DNA of 64,000 nucleotides from Rhynchosporium graminicola (lineage: Eukaryota; Ascomycota; Leotiomycetes; Helotiales; Ploettnerulaceae). Where the stretch lies: the NCBI GenBank assembly GCA_900074885.1, contig FJUW01000011.1:744001-808000 (forward strand), written 5' to 3'. The notes under the pieces are model-generated. The model had not been told where the DNA came from. It searched no databases and was given only the letters and a program-made list of their open reading frames with translations. This document shows positions 1 through 11,045 of the stretch, one piece after another. Positions within the stretch are counted from its first letter, which is position 1, and every line of letters begins with the position of its first letter. Made by a program: the position numbers and the translations under genes.

Positions 1-975
1 GGTGGGGAGAGAGGCAAGTTTTGCCTCTAGGTCCGCGAGATCGTTGTGTTTGAATACTATCTTCTTTGCGCCGGAATGGCGGATACCTTGGATCATGGAG
101 GCGTGGTTCAGACTGTCCGAAAGGAACACACAGTCTGGTAACTTGCTTCCCAAGGTAGCGAGCGTAGCATCATTTGCAACATAACAGCTGGTAAACACCA
201 ACGCCGCATCCTTCGCATGCAGTTTCGCAATGCTAGCTTCAAGATCCACAGCATGTTTATTATGCCCGGAAATATTTCGAGTTCCTCCGGCACCGGCGCC
301 GTATTCGTCGAGGGTCTCATGCATGGATTTCAAGACTTGAGGATTGCGTCCCATGCCGAGATAATCGTTGGAGCACCAAACTGTCACCTTTTCGGCAGGG
401 TTGTCGGTGTGAGCGCGGGGAAACTCTTTGGCGAGACGGTTGATGTTGTTGAAGTAGCGGTAGGATTTATCTTTATGCTTCTTGTCGAGTTCGACGTTGT
501 AGAAGGATTCGTAGTCGAACTTGGGATCGTTGTTCACTTGGACTGGACGGGCGGGCTTGACGTTCTTGTATGGGACTGGTGATGCAATGTTAGCGGGGCA
601 ATTCTCAATCAACACAGGTGCATCGTGGGTTGACCAACCTTCTCTCCCAAACAATGTATCATCCAGAGCCCTGGCATCATTGCTCCGACTGGTGTGCAAC
701 TTCGCCTTCCCACTTGCCACCTTCCCGGAGAAAGCGCGGATAGCACCCAACGCAGCCACGCCACCAAGTCCAACCTTTGAGGACTTCGCCGTCTGGACAG
801 CGAGTGCCTTTCCCATGATGGGGCAGCGACGAGCGATGGTCTGCAGATTGGACATGCTGCCGCCGCCTGGCGAGGCCTGACGAGTGACGCTGGTCGAGAG
901 GGAGCGGAGGGTGGCGGGTGAGGTTTTCTTGAGGAAGGGACACATGGATTTGGATTGGCGGAGGACGGAATCCAT
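1..975 (-). CDS. HEM1: 5-aminolevulinate synthase, mitochondrial (5' part, cut by the window edge)
   Basis: Condenses glycine with succinyl-CoA to 5-aminolevulinate, the first and rate-setting step of heme synthesis in the mitochondrial matrix; a PLP enzyme of the alpha-oxoamine synthase family. The frame is open for 325 codons from the ATG at 975 and leaves the window, so the C-terminal half with the PLP lysine is not visible. The presequence carries two heme-regulatory CP motifs, MCPFLKK (C12-P13) and RCPIMGKA (C51-P52), which in this family mediate heme feedback on import. The catalytic domain begins with VWCSNDYLGMG, then GAGAGGTRNISGHNKHAVDLE-type glycine-rich sequence and FTSCYVAND. Bases 576-638 (63 nt, a multiple of 3) look like a GT..GCTAAC..CAG intron that would remove a non-conserved linker but can also be read through. 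Identity is certain; the intron is not. Confidence 0.96.
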   Translation of the reverse strand, partial: MDSVLRQSKSMCPFLKKTSPATLRSLSTSVTRQASPGGGSMSNLQTIARRCPIMGKALAVQTAKSSKVGLGGVAALGAIRAFSGKVASGKAKLHTSRSNDARALDDTLFGREGWSTHDAPVLIENCPANIASPVPYKNVKPARPVQVNNDPKFDYESFYNVELDKKHKDKSYRYFNNINRLAKEFPRAHTDNPAEKVTVWCSNDYLGMGRNPQVLKSMHETLDEYGAGAGGTRNISGHNKHAVDLEASIAKLHAKDAALVFTSCYVANDATLATLGSKLPDCVFLSDSLNHASMIQGIRHSGAKKIVFKHNDLADLEAKLASLPT

Positions 976-1875
976 GATGGGGCGACTTGAGGGGGGACGT
1001 AACGATTGAATCTAACGATTTTATCTCCTGTCGATAGGATTTGGGGAGTTGTGATATGATTGTTGCTGTTGTTGAGGTGGTTGAAGAGGAAGGGTTGAGG
1101 TGGAGGAAGGAGTAAGAGGAGGAGCGGGATGTGCAGTCGGACGGACTATGAACGATCCGTCGATTCTCCTCGGCGAGTGCTTCCCTAGCTCGGTCTGCAA
1201 GTAATGTGGGGGGGAATGGATCAACTCAATGGTCCTACTCTGTAAATGTCAATGTGAAAGAAAGAAAGAAAGCGTGCTGGGATCTCCGATTCCCGAAGCC
1301 ACCAAGTGAGGAATAAGCAGCATCAGCTGTTCTATCATTGGTCAACTTTATATGTAAATAGATTCACCTTTCCTAAAATGACCATCGCTCCAAGTAAACA
1401 CAGGCTTAATTCAACTTATAGTAGCTGCTATTACTTGTATATAGTTGACCCTAAGCATGCATATTCACACACGTTTCTTTCCATCGGTTACATCATCCTT
1501 CAGACATGATTCATGTCAGCTGAGCATCGAGGCCGCCACTACCTCGCACGGTGAGATGAGTCCGTCCATTCTCATCAGCTTGACTATGGACTATGGACGA
1601 TGGACGATGGACGATGGACGCATATCCCCACAAGGCCAAATTTCATATCCCGGAGACGATCTAGATCTGGATGGATCAAGTGAACGGAGAGAGCCTGACA
1701 GCCACAGCCCTCGGATACAAATACCTTAGGCCAGCCCCATATACGAATGAATACGTTGTGCGCTATCGCACACACCAATCAATCCCGAAAGAAAAGCCTG
1801 CCTTTACTTTCAAAGGATTAACAATCATCGCTAAATCAAACCCACGCCCCGCCAGCTGTGTCAAACGAAGAGAAA

Positions 1876-1918
1876 GATCCCGATCCCGATCCCGATCCCG
1901 ATCCCGGTCCCGATCCCG
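1876..1918. repeat. Hexanucleotide microsatellite (GATCCC)n
   Basis: About seven direct copies of GATCCC with one substitution. It encodes an RSRSRS run in one plus frame and an RDRD run on the minus strand, which explains the short ORFs crossing it. Simple repeat, no coding evidence. Confidence 0.9.
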
Positions 1919-2023
1919 AGGGGTCTGAAGAAGAGTGCTTCGACCCGACCACTTTCGAATGTCATGTTTCAATATTGAAAACTTCTTGAGAGGTCAGGTC
2001 ACTCACTCAGGTATTGTATTGTA

Positions 2024-2048
2024 TAGGTAGGTAGGTAGGTAGGTAGGT
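2024..2048. repeat. Tetranucleotide microsatellite (TAGG)n
   Basis: Six tandem TAGG units in non-coding DNA between HEM1 and the decayed gene at 3056-3821. Confidence 0.9.
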
Positions 2049-3055
2049 ACGCACGGAAACTATTCGTACCAACCAAGGATAGCCATATATGTGGCAAAAG
2101 TGCTCCGGGTCTGTGAACTGCTTGGAGCCGAGCCTCGCAGGAGGAGTCCGTCCCGAAAGTGATTCTCTTGATTATCAGCCTTCGAGCTCTTACGCCTCTT
2201 GGGCTATGAAGAAGAAGACTTGAGCTTTCAAGATATCAGACGACAGTACCACCAAACCCGTCGAGGCAGGAGCAATTGGCCCTACTCCCACTAGTCTACA
2301 CGTGACGATCCTTCGACTTCCTCAAATTGTTTCCATCTCTCTTCATGATCACACACTCCCTTGCTACAAAACGCATCAGCCTCAGCCTCATCCTCAGCCT
2401 CAGCCTGAGTCTGATAGGTGAGAAGTTTAAGCCGTGGCCTTTAGCTCATCTCATCAACAGCCTTTTCCTCCATCCAGCTCCCAGCTCAACCTGTAGGACT
2501 GTTCTGAGTTTGCCCCTTTCAATCGCCATCAGCCATCAGGTGCATAAAACAATGCCTCCTGTGGAATGCTAGACTCTGAGCTGAGCGAGAGCTGCAAGTC
2601 CCTCGCCATCTATATGGACGAATATATTCCAACCTGTTTAGTGCTTCTCTCCGAAACTCAAAAGTGGTATTCGATGCTGCATTTTATGGCCAAGTATCCT
2701 GTACTTCAAGTGGAACCTACTGACTTCGTCCCGAGCTTGGCATATCTGCATTACTCCATTTCGAGCTGAAATGTCCCTGTCCTTTGATTGAGTTAGCCTT
2801 TCATCACATCTTTCTTTTCTTACAGTTTGAAACGGACTTGACTCCACTTTCAACCTTCTGTGGATGGGTCACTTCGATCATTTCTTTGTGGTAACATATT
2901 TCATCCTCTCTTACACGCACTGAATGGACTAGAGCGCTGACCACAATTCCAGCCGAACCACTACTCTCTCATCATACGGTTGCCGCTGCTACGTGAATTT
3001 TCAGAGCTCCGGCAATACCATCTGAAATGCTTCACCGGAAGACGGCTGTCACCAT

Positions 3056-3821
3056 CTACGCAACATCAGTTCTTCTTCCCGCTCTGCCAGAAGCCCTGTT
3101 CCGAAGCTCTCTCGTTCTCACAATGTGGTCCTGGACATCTTTCCTGGTATCATAGCTCTGGCACATTTCCTCGAGAGTTATGTCCTGCTCGAGCTCCTTC
3201 CAGATAGCTCTGCAAGCGCCATAAAGCTCGTAAAACTCGTCAAGTATCGGCTTCGGACAAATTAGCTGGCTCTTCTAGTTTGTAGAAGCACGAAAATTGG
3301 CAGTCTCAAACGCATAGCCACTGGACCGGATCTGATCCAAGTTATCGGAAGACATGATACACGTCGGAAAATCGTTTCCATACGCTCGCTTCAATAGGAC
3401 AATGTCAGTATCACTCATGAGGCCAAGCTGACACAATGCAAGATCAGCGACCATATCTCCGTCATGGGCAGCTTCGCTGCCATCCTCCTGAATCCAAAAA
3501 TTCTAACCCTGGCCAGATTGAATGGTCGGTGGCGAATCTTGGCGTATTGCTCAACAGGATATTTGGTAATATGATTGACCTCCACTGCTTTGCAAGCTAC
3601 CCGACCAAGCCTTTAATACTAGTAGCTTGTGCTTCTACTGTTGTAGAGTGAATTTCGGCGAGCTCCGCAGCCTTTATCTTCTGCCACTTCGATATGGGGA
3701 TCTGCTTCTCCAAGCGCCCAATCAGCAAATGCATACTCTCCAGATCCGCTCGCGATTTGGCTATGATATCGTCCTTCTCTAACACCGCCATCCGCAGCTT
3801 GCTAGCCCCCAGCTCTGTACA
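3056..3821 (-). pseudogene. Decayed gene of unknown function
   Basis: Three blocks on the minus strand keep protein-like sequence but are not joined by one open frame. The first (3821-3610) reads into ASKLRMAVLEKDDIIAKSRA and a charged, helix-prone stretch; the second starts ACKAVEVNHITKYPVEQYAK; the third reads DGDMVADLALCQLGLMSD and later ILDEFYELYGACRAIWKELE, ending at 3056. An in-frame TAG at 3275-3277 interrupts the third block (CAG to TAG would restore Gln, a CpA-to-TpA change), and the joins between blocks shift frame without good splice signals. A possible acceptor (CTAG) at the start suggests earlier exons further up. I do not recognise the family. Undetected introns could explain part of the breakage, so a badly modelled live gene is the alternative. 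Confidence 0.5.
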
Positions 3822-6800
3822 CTAGATAAACAACAGCTATGGTATAAAATCCAGGCTTGCCAGATTCACCCAGCACGGAAATATGAAGATATCATCTGCG
3901 AATAGATCAGTGCAGGAAAAGAGATATACTAGGCAATGAGTATTTCTAGCGAGATCTCAACGCACGATGCGAATCCGATAGATATCTAGGTGTATTGTGT
4001 TCGTTGTGCTAAGCGCGCTGTAGGAGGTTATTTGTAGTAGGTGAGTGTTACAAGGTATGAAGACTATATATTGCAGCAAGCTGCTAGGATTGTGTAACAT
4101 ATCTAAGGGGTATGTATTACTTTGTATAGGATATATTCATGAGATTGATATATATCTAGCTATTTTTCTAGCCGCGGATACAATGTGTGAACTGTCACGT
4201 GTGAATTAAGAGGAATGCTGATATGCATCGCACCAAAACCTAGCTATAGATTTACGAGGGTATTTCTAGGAATTAGAAGGTTTAGTATTCAGTAGATTAG
4301 TACGACTACTGATTAAAGTGAGTAGGGAGAATATTCTCCTAAAGTGGGGTCTGAGCGTAGACAGGATTTCTTCATCGTTCCTTGCTGGCGCTTGAGCTGT
4401 GCCCCATGGCCTTGAGCTCAACCTCCACCTTCAGAATATCCATCTCGGCTGCCTGCCTCCTCTGTCCTCATCCTGCTCAGCCCCCGTATCATCCCCTACA
4501 AGCTCAGGATCTTGTATAGTATAGTATTGTTGTTTCTCCTAGCACGGCTATTCCCACGAGTCTCTTCCGCGTCAACAACGATCGTGCCAAATTTTGTTTT
4601 TGTACTTTGCAATTATATCTCTGCGAGTCCTTTGTCTTTTATCTCCTGCGCGCGTTGGGAAATATCTTGCCTTTCTATCGCTACTTTTAGCTGCGTCTGC
4701 AGGCATCTCTTAGCTTCCCTCTTACGCTAAGACTGGTCCTTCCGTTTCGTTAACTTGCTTCTTTGGCCTTTTCCTATTCTATCTCTCGAGGTTCTGGATC
4801 GTGCGCACGTGAATCTTTAGCTAGCTTGATGCTGCAGATTCACGGTATCCGTCTCGAGCTTCTCGGAAGCGAATTGATTAGGGAGGTTTCTTTGACACGT
4901 TTCGTTGCCTGGCTATTATGTCCCCCGCAGATTTGTTTTCAGAGAACTGAAGGCCGTTCTTGTGGGTCCAAGCTCTGCCTGATCCGCGTCTGGTTCTCGC
5001 TGCTTCTTGTTTGTTTGCTCTTGCGAGCTTTTTCATTATGTCTCTCAGGTTCAGATTCTCCTTCTCTCGTGTTGCTTTCACTCCAGCTATCGTTATCAAC
5101 GCGTGAATTCCTCTGAACGTTCGTCTCCGGCTTGCTCGGCGATGGGTGATGATAGAGGTGCCATTGGTTCATATGACAAAAACGATTCGAATGTGTCCCT
5201 ATGGTCCGGGCGGGTGGTTGTGGGTGTGGGATCCGTAGAGATTGAGAGAGTTAAGGAAGCCATCGTACACGCCCTTGGGGTCGAGGTGGGAGGGTATCAT
5301 GTTTTTTGTTCGGGACAGACACGGTAAGCGAAATTGCTCCCCTCTTGAATTTTGGAGATGATGAGCTCATATCCGCTTCGTATGAAACTATTGGACCTTC
5401 CCGACATCGTGGATATGATGTTGTTCGAGGCACTCGCTATTTCGCGGGACCTTTTCCACTGAAGGTAACGCTGGGAAAGGAAGAGGTGTAAGGAAGAGAA
5501 GTAGTCCGATAGCGGTGAGAGTCAAAAGTGTGTGTTATTGATACTAGAGTTCTGAAGTACTATGGAGCTCTTCAGGAGCGGTTCTCAGACGCGCTAACTG
5601 CTTCTGTACTAGACCCGCCTTCTGTGTATTGTTGCCGAAGCATCGGCTATCGAAGGTGAATTCTGCGTGTTTGGAGGTATCCCTGGCTGCGGGACCCCTA
5701 GAGCAGCGCGGCGATCAGGAAGCCAAAGATCGAGTTGTCGGCGCCCGAGTGCTGCATGTGCTGCATTGTGTTCGAAATCAGTAAATTAAAATGTGAGCAT
5801 AATTTAAAGCGCAAGAATCTGCTGTGAAGGCGCTGAAGAATGCCTCTGTGATACAAGACGCGCGATTCCGAAATTCGAGTGGGGTAATCAGAGAAGTTGG
5901 AGTTGGTTACAGGAGATGTTGGTTAGGGGAAATTCTTTGCCGGACGACTTTTGCTACGATTTCGCGTTGTATTCACTTTATGATCTCGCTAGTCATTAGT
6001 GGGTGGCTGTAACTGACGTGATGTCGCTGTCGTAATATCGTTAGCGGAGGAGCTCGCTTAGCGAGGAAATAAACAAACGTCCAAGATCTAGGCGACCAGC
6101 TGATGCAGATCGCATTAGATTAGAGATATCATTGTGTGTATAAATAGTATTTCCAAATCCGCAAGTAGTAAAGAAGGATTAATTCTAGCTCTTCCGAAAT
6201 GTATGAAAGAGAATTCGACATCAGGCACCTCGTTGAATTTAAGGTATGATATAAATGTAACAAAAATGCGTATATATAGTAGACTTCTATCATGCTATTG
6301 AATGTAAATATTTCTGGTACCCCAGCTTCATACTACCTTATCTACTTCTAAAGATGTCTCCGGTATCTCCGCATTCGAGGGTTTTGCATCCTCACCCACG
6401 GGTGTTTCTACTCGCTGATGACTATTTGGAATAGAACGAAGAGTCATCTAATCGAATAGGATGAAATATTCTCGACAACTCATAAATCGAGTAAGTCATG
6501 CAGAGACCTCCTAGCGGGATAACCCTGAATTTGCTTGATATATATGGAATTGGAGTTCCCCTTGTGTAATGCTCATTTGTTTATTCTTTTGCCTGTTTGA
6601 TAGCTTGTCTTTTGTTTCCTGATATGGTAGCAGATGACTTGATCTAATCAAATACTTAGATAGATAGGCTTGAGTGGGTTTCTTCTCTGTTATTCACAAT
6701 CGAGCGGCTTGATTGGTTGGCCTTGTGGTAGCAAGCGTGGGTTGGATTAACTTAGCACGGAAGTAGTAAAATGTTTCAAGTGAGAAAATAATCTGCATGT

Positions 6801-7113
6801 AGATCTCCTCATGTTGATGTATTCTGGTATTGACGTGCAAACGGTTACGCTTTCTTCCACCTAGAAACATGGCAAGAAATGAAGCAATGAACATGCTTCT
6901 CGGCTAATTTAGGCTAGGACCGATAGAGGATAGTGGTAATTCTCCACTCGAAGCTTATTTCGTGTCGTACCTTCCTTCCTTGCCTCACTCGAAGTTCTTT
7001 TTCCACTGGAGACAGCTTTTTTCACAATTGTAATACATCTCAATTACTTTTAGGAATCTTCACAAATGATTGCGGCTAGATTCGCGAATGGCAAAACAAG
7101 CTGAACTCAACCC
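3822..7113. other. Gene-poor, partly AT-rich region with one weak coding trace
   Basis: No complete gene is visible. On the minus strand between about 5170 and 4390 there is fragmented lysine/arginine-rich reading (for example KENLNLRDIMKKLARANKQE at about 5060-5000) broken by several stops and frame changes; it could be the tail of an old transposase or another dead gene, but no diagnostic motif survives. The stretch 5560-5640 shares wording with 32545-32625 (CTAAC/TCGCTTCTGTACTAG-type sequence), so both may be scraps of one old repeat. From 5760 to 6900 the DNA is AT-rich and featureless to me. Confidence 0.4.
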
Positions 7114-7569
7114 TTGCTGGCCAGCTCCAGGCTTTCGGCTACCCAACGAACAAAGTCTCCAATGAGTTCTTGCTTTGATCTTGGATCAGGCTGTATGCGG
7201 ATTGTTCCTGATAGAGTGGACCTCCTCTCAAAATTGAAGCGTGATGAGCGGCTCGCCGGGTCAACTTGTTTGCAGTGCCGAGAAGTATTCAGGAATCGTG
7301 ACGAGCTTCACAGCCACATCAGACACTCTTGCTGGGCTTCGATTCACGAGCATCAAAACCCTTCCGTCTGGTCACCGGAACTGATGACTTATGTGAGACG
7401 CGCCTTCGACCCAAGAAATGCTCACCCGAGTTGGACGAACTACGATATAGAACGGGAGCACAAGATCATCATTGATACCGAAGTCAGTCATGGCCATGGC
7501 GTTGATCGATCCGAAGTTTGGTTCTCTGAAGAACTACCACAGTCTAGAGATCCCAGACCTAAGTGGTAA
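7114..7569 (+). pseudogene. C2H2-like zinc-finger ORF upstream of and in frame with the RNase H gene
   Basis: Open frame of 151 codons (an alternative start is the Met at 7159). A single C2H2-like finger is readable as CLQCREVFRNRDELHSHIRH, followed by a polar segment with no other motif. The ORF stops with TAA at 7567-7569, only six bases before the ATG of the RNase H ORF, and both are in the same frame. I found no intron that removes the stop and keeps the RNase H frame. Either this is a separate short protein, or one longer zinc-finger/RNase H protein was split by a CAA-to-TAA nonsense change. The label pseudogene reflects the second reading and is tentative. Confidence 0.4.
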
Positions 7570-7575
7570 CGAGAA

Positions 7576-8364
7576 ATGGATGTTCAATCACGACATCTTA
7601 AGCAGAGAGCTTCGATCGTCGCATCTTCTGACAGTCACAATATCCCCGCGGACCCGACTTTCCCCGAGAGAAATTCCGCACCAGGCTCTTCCCCACGCTC
7701 TCTATTCAAGCACCAGGATGGGAAGCCCTTCACAGCTCACCGCGACAGCCTCGAAGTACTGGTCTATACCGACGGAGCATGTCCTTTGAACGGCCAGCAA
7801 GGCAGTCGCGGGGGCTGCGCCTTCGTCTATCTCGGCAGCGACGACAATCCCCGACCCTGGAACCCTCCGCCAGGAGCATATATTATCCATGGCGCTTATT
7901 TCTTCCGACTCGAAGACGTCGGGCCTGACGGCTTTAAATACGAGCCAACTAGCAACCGCGCCGAGCTCCGAGCTGTTGTAGCAGCACTCAGTCATGCGCG
8001 TACCAAAATGTTCAGTGATGATTCCGGGAATCATGTGGAGTTTTCGAAGTTGGTCATTGCCACAGACTCTACGTATCTGGTTGACGGCGCGACGACGTGG
8101 TGCAAAACTTGGGAATCTAATGGATGGCTGAGGAGCTGCGGAAAGCCGGCCAAGAATCAAGATTTGTGGAAGCTGCTATTGGAAAGATGTAGGACTCTAC
8201 AGACGAAAAAATCTCAGGAGATTGCCTTTTGGCATATTCCGAGAGAGGAAAATGAGACGGCGGATAGTGTGGCGAAGTATGCTACGACGAGGCCACCACG
8301 GTTGAAGTTTGGTGTGCCGCTCTCGGGCAATATACCGATCTTTATTGATCCAAGTCAAGTGTAG
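7576..8364 (+). CDS. RNase H type 1 domain protein
   Basis: A 262-residue single-exon protein. Ribonuclease H enzymes cleave the RNA strand of RNA:DNA hybrids with two metal ions held by four acidic residues. All four are visible: D66 in VYTDGACP, E130 in SNRAELRA, D164 in ATDSTYLV and D230 in ENETADSVAKYA, with the expected spacing and the final helix. A divergent family of such proteins, with long loops around the PWNPPPG segment, is common in filamentous ascomycetes and separate from the housekeeping RNH1; the role of that family is not established. The first 55 residues are low in conserved features. The Met at 7576 is taken as the start because a TAA lies just upstream in frame; the true start may lie in the preceding zinc-finger ORF. 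No flanking LTR or RT sequence is seen, so a retroelement origin is not supported. Confidence 0.85.
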   Translation: MDVQSRHLKQRASIVASSDSHNIPADPTFPERNSAPGSSPRSLFKHQDGKPFTAHRDSLEVLVYTDGACPLNGQQGSRGGCAFVYLGSDDNPRPWNPPPGAYIIHGAYFFRLEDVGPDGFKYEPTSNRAELRAVVAALSHARTKMFSDDSGNHVEFSKLVIATDSTYLVDGATTWCKTWESNGWLRSCGKPAKNQDLWKLLLERCRTLQTKKSQEIAFWHIPREENETADSVAKYATTRPPRLKFGVPLSGNIPIFIDPSQV

Positions 8365-10298
8365 AGAACATCGACTTGTTTGTTGTCTGGGATGTTATGT
8401 ATTCGAGTGATTGTGGGGGCGGTCATTCTGTAAGAGAAAATACCCAGAGACCTAATATTGAGGAATGAATCTTGGTTCGCGATATCTATAGCAGTTGCAT
8501 CGCATTTTTGAGCTCAAGTCAGGACGGCATTAGTTTCACTAGACTGACCTCATTGGCAGAAAGGGGAGAGTGGAGAGTGGATTTAGAGATCTTAATACAA
8601 ATAAGCCTTTTCGTCTTGGTAATTTCAACGAATTTGAGAATGTGCCTCAATAAAAAGCTTTTTCTAGCACGATACGAATACTGGTCATTTCGTCGTCCAT
8701 ATTCCCTTGCGCTCTATCGACGGTTGATATTATATATATTGACGGTGCCCCAGGTCTAAATTTTGTAAATGTTACGATTCCATTGTCTCAAGACCAAACT
8801 GGCTCCACTTGAAATTTAAATGACCAACTACATCAAAAACTATTACTATCACATCTCAGCGGTCAGAAGTGAAACGTCAATATCAACGTTTGAGCCATCT
8901 TGAGCCAGTCTATGCTGATAATCAGTCTATGCTGATAATCTCGCCCGGATATCTGAAATGATACGGTAAGTCTCCCGGATACTCGATTCGGACCCACCAT
9001 AGAATTCAAGGATACCGCGATCCACTGCAATTTCAACCACCACATGCTCTTCGGCTGCTGGCCAGATATTTTAGTAAGCTTCAAAATTTCACTCGTGCAC
9101 CAGGCCTGTTAGAAGTCGAAGCTAGCTCTGAGATTTCATCCAAACCTGATTTTTTCATTTTAGAATCCAGAATGTCCACTTTGTTGCTTGAGAATTTATC
9201 TACCTGGATTTGATTGAGCTTGAGATTTCGTCTTTTCCCTCGAGGCACGAGATACTCTTCGGATCGTCCTGTTTCTCTTCGTTTGCTCGGATCAAGTCTG
9301 CATCATCGTCGAATATACTTAACGAAGATTGGATTTCAATATTAAAGAATGACATTTGGGAGTCAGCCTTTCTAGCAAGTAAGCGCATCTTGATCAAAAT
9401 CACAGCAGTCGCCATCCCAGCTAATCGTACAGCTCGGCTGTCTGTCGCGCGAGTTATAGTCTTTAAGAACTTTGATATCGTCATTAGAAATTGCTGCCAT
9501 GGACATTGGGAAGTCTGATGCCGAATCTGCTTCCACTACTGCAAAAGAAGATGAGCTGACCCCCTACTTTCATCTCAGTCCAGCCACCTGCTGATTCACA
9601 GGCGATGGCTCCTCTCCTTTTGAGCCCCGGACGCCCTCAATAATACCCATCATGGTTTGTCGTAGAGAAGTACTAATCCAAGACGTTGTAACTCAGCAAA
9701 TTAAATGTCCGAAACCAATCTCTCGAACATCCTTTGAGATTATAACTAGGTATGAGTCAAGGAGGGAAAGAAGGCATACAACAGTCGATTACGCGTCCAA
9801 AGTTCCCTTGCGGAGTACTTTCTCCGCTACGACATACGATAAAGACGGTATGGATGGGGGAATACTTGGAAGCGAGAGCCTGGAGGATCCAGATCGCAGA
9901 CTTAGCACAAGCGCGTCCATCAAGGCATACTTGAAATCAGTATTACCCGTCAGCAACTGGAGGTGCAGAAAGGTTGCATTGATTACATTTGGTGTTGTAT
10001 ACCAGTACACGTACAAAGAAGGATCGCGTGAAGGGGCCCATGTCCCTTCCTCCCACCCATAGTTCAAGTAAACCTGTAGAAAATCCGAATCTCCCAACAA
10101 GCCCCCTAAATTTCTCAGTCTGCTCTTCACCAGTACTGTGCATCTCTATTGTCCATTGTCTCGGCATGGCTTGAGCCATCCACCTTTTCCTAGCCATCAG
10201 AAACATTTAGTTATCTCCCATGCCCCCCCCTTCCCTTGGGCTTGGAGTTCGGCGGGCAACAATCCCACTGTTTCAAAAAAGCAGTTAGCGTATTACTT
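8365..10298. other. Intergenic region, no supported gene
   Basis: ORFs of up to 136 codons occur on both strands (9200-9520, 9650-10200) but they overlap each other in several frames and carry no motif, signal peptide or splice structure I can recognise. A short direct duplication of CAGTCTATGCTGATAAT is at 8904-8940. Confidence 0.5.
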
Positions 10299-10572
10299 TC
10301 ATGAATCCTTTACGAAACAGTGAATATTTACGCTGGTAAAACAATCCTTTCTATCGTTACAGCCGAGGCCATCGGGCAGGCCTACTTTTTTCACATTCTC
10401 CACTACTCGACCCGGTGGACAGTGTGCAGCGGCAAATTTACATGTATTTACTTTCTCCGAGCTTCCAGGGAACGCAAATGCACAATTACCAGTGACGCCT
10501 TGGCCAGCGCCGCATCTTTTATTCTTCGATTGAACCCGCAAGGAGCACAACGAGGAGTGTCGTGAGCTGCAT
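10299..10572 (-). pseudogene. Small secreted cysteine-rich protein, frameshifted
   Basis: The ATG at 10572 starts a clear signal peptide (MQLTTLLVVLLAG) whose frame ends at a TAA after 17 codons. One frame over, the sequence continues as a cysteine-rich mature domain beginning near KRCGAGQGVTGNC and running to a TGA at 10299-10301; it has seven cysteines including a CNDRKDC pair. The two parts are in different frames with no room for an intron, so a one-base indel between about 10545 and 10520 has separated the secretion signal from the domain. A pyrimidine-rich 5' leader lies just upstream. Effector-like by size and cysteine content; no family is recognised. It is the first of several such genes between 10.3 and 18.5 kb. 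Confidence 0.6.
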
Positions 10573-10822
10573 ATTTTCGATATATTGGGAGGGTAGTAGA
10601 GTGAACTCGAGTTGAGTTGGAGGAGGTACTGTATAGGGGAGACAGCAGGTGAGGTTTTCGAGGAGGTTGCACACGACCACTGTAAGCTTGTGAGTGGAAG
10701 ATACAAGTGCAGTAGCGAAGTATGGAGAGGGGAACAACGTATACTTCGTACAGGGCCTAAATATTGTTCTTTTCAGGTCAATGCACACTAGATACTTGGC
10801 AATGCTGCTTTTATAATAATTC

Positions 10823-11045
10823 CTAGTATTTTATATAGCCACTTTCAGCTAGAATTACTACAATATATCTATCATCTATTCCTCGTATAAGCTCTTGAAT
10901 TATAGTATATATTATTGATTCCTAGGCCTTTTAAACAGCCTCTCGAAGGCGTCTATACGACCTGCAGACTACTGAAGAGCGCTCTTTAAGGTAGTCTTTC
11001 ATAAGGTCTCATAGAGTCTCGATTAGGTTCAAATATAATGACTCC
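10823..11045 (-). mobile_element. Relic of a Tc1/mariner-type transposase C-terminus
   Basis: The minus strand preserves, with stops, the tail of an IS630/Tc1-type DDE transposase: an LNxIETLxxxxK block near 11010-10980 (the region following the third catalytic acid) and the ending LAESGYIKY followed by TAG at 10823-10825. Gln and Trp positions are replaced by stops, consistent with RIP. No terminal repeats are seen, so only a fragment remains. Confidence 0.6.

Larger units (their letters stand above)
976..3055. other. Intergenic region with microsatellites, no supported gene
   Basis: Upstream region of HEM1 followed by gene-free DNA. It holds several short tandem arrays: AAAG repeats near 1258-1272, a 7-bp GGACGAT-type array at 1585-1620, a 6-bp CCCGAT array at 1876-1918 and a TAGG array at 2024-2048. 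Small ORFs here (up to about 95 codons) run through these arrays or lack any recognisable motif, so none is called. Confidence 0.6.

Noticed and set aside
1671..1972. SR-rich and RD-rich ORFs
   Set aside because: Produced by the GATCCC microsatellite; no flanking conserved sequence.
4390..5170. Minus-strand charged ORFs as a pogo transposase tail
   Set aside because: Only a general Lys/Arg-rich look; no DDE motif, termini or TA duplication could be found.
7576..8364. RNase H as part of a retrotransposon
   Set aside because: No reverse transcriptase, integrase or LTRs nearby, composition is normal, and the protein fits a stand-alone fungal family.
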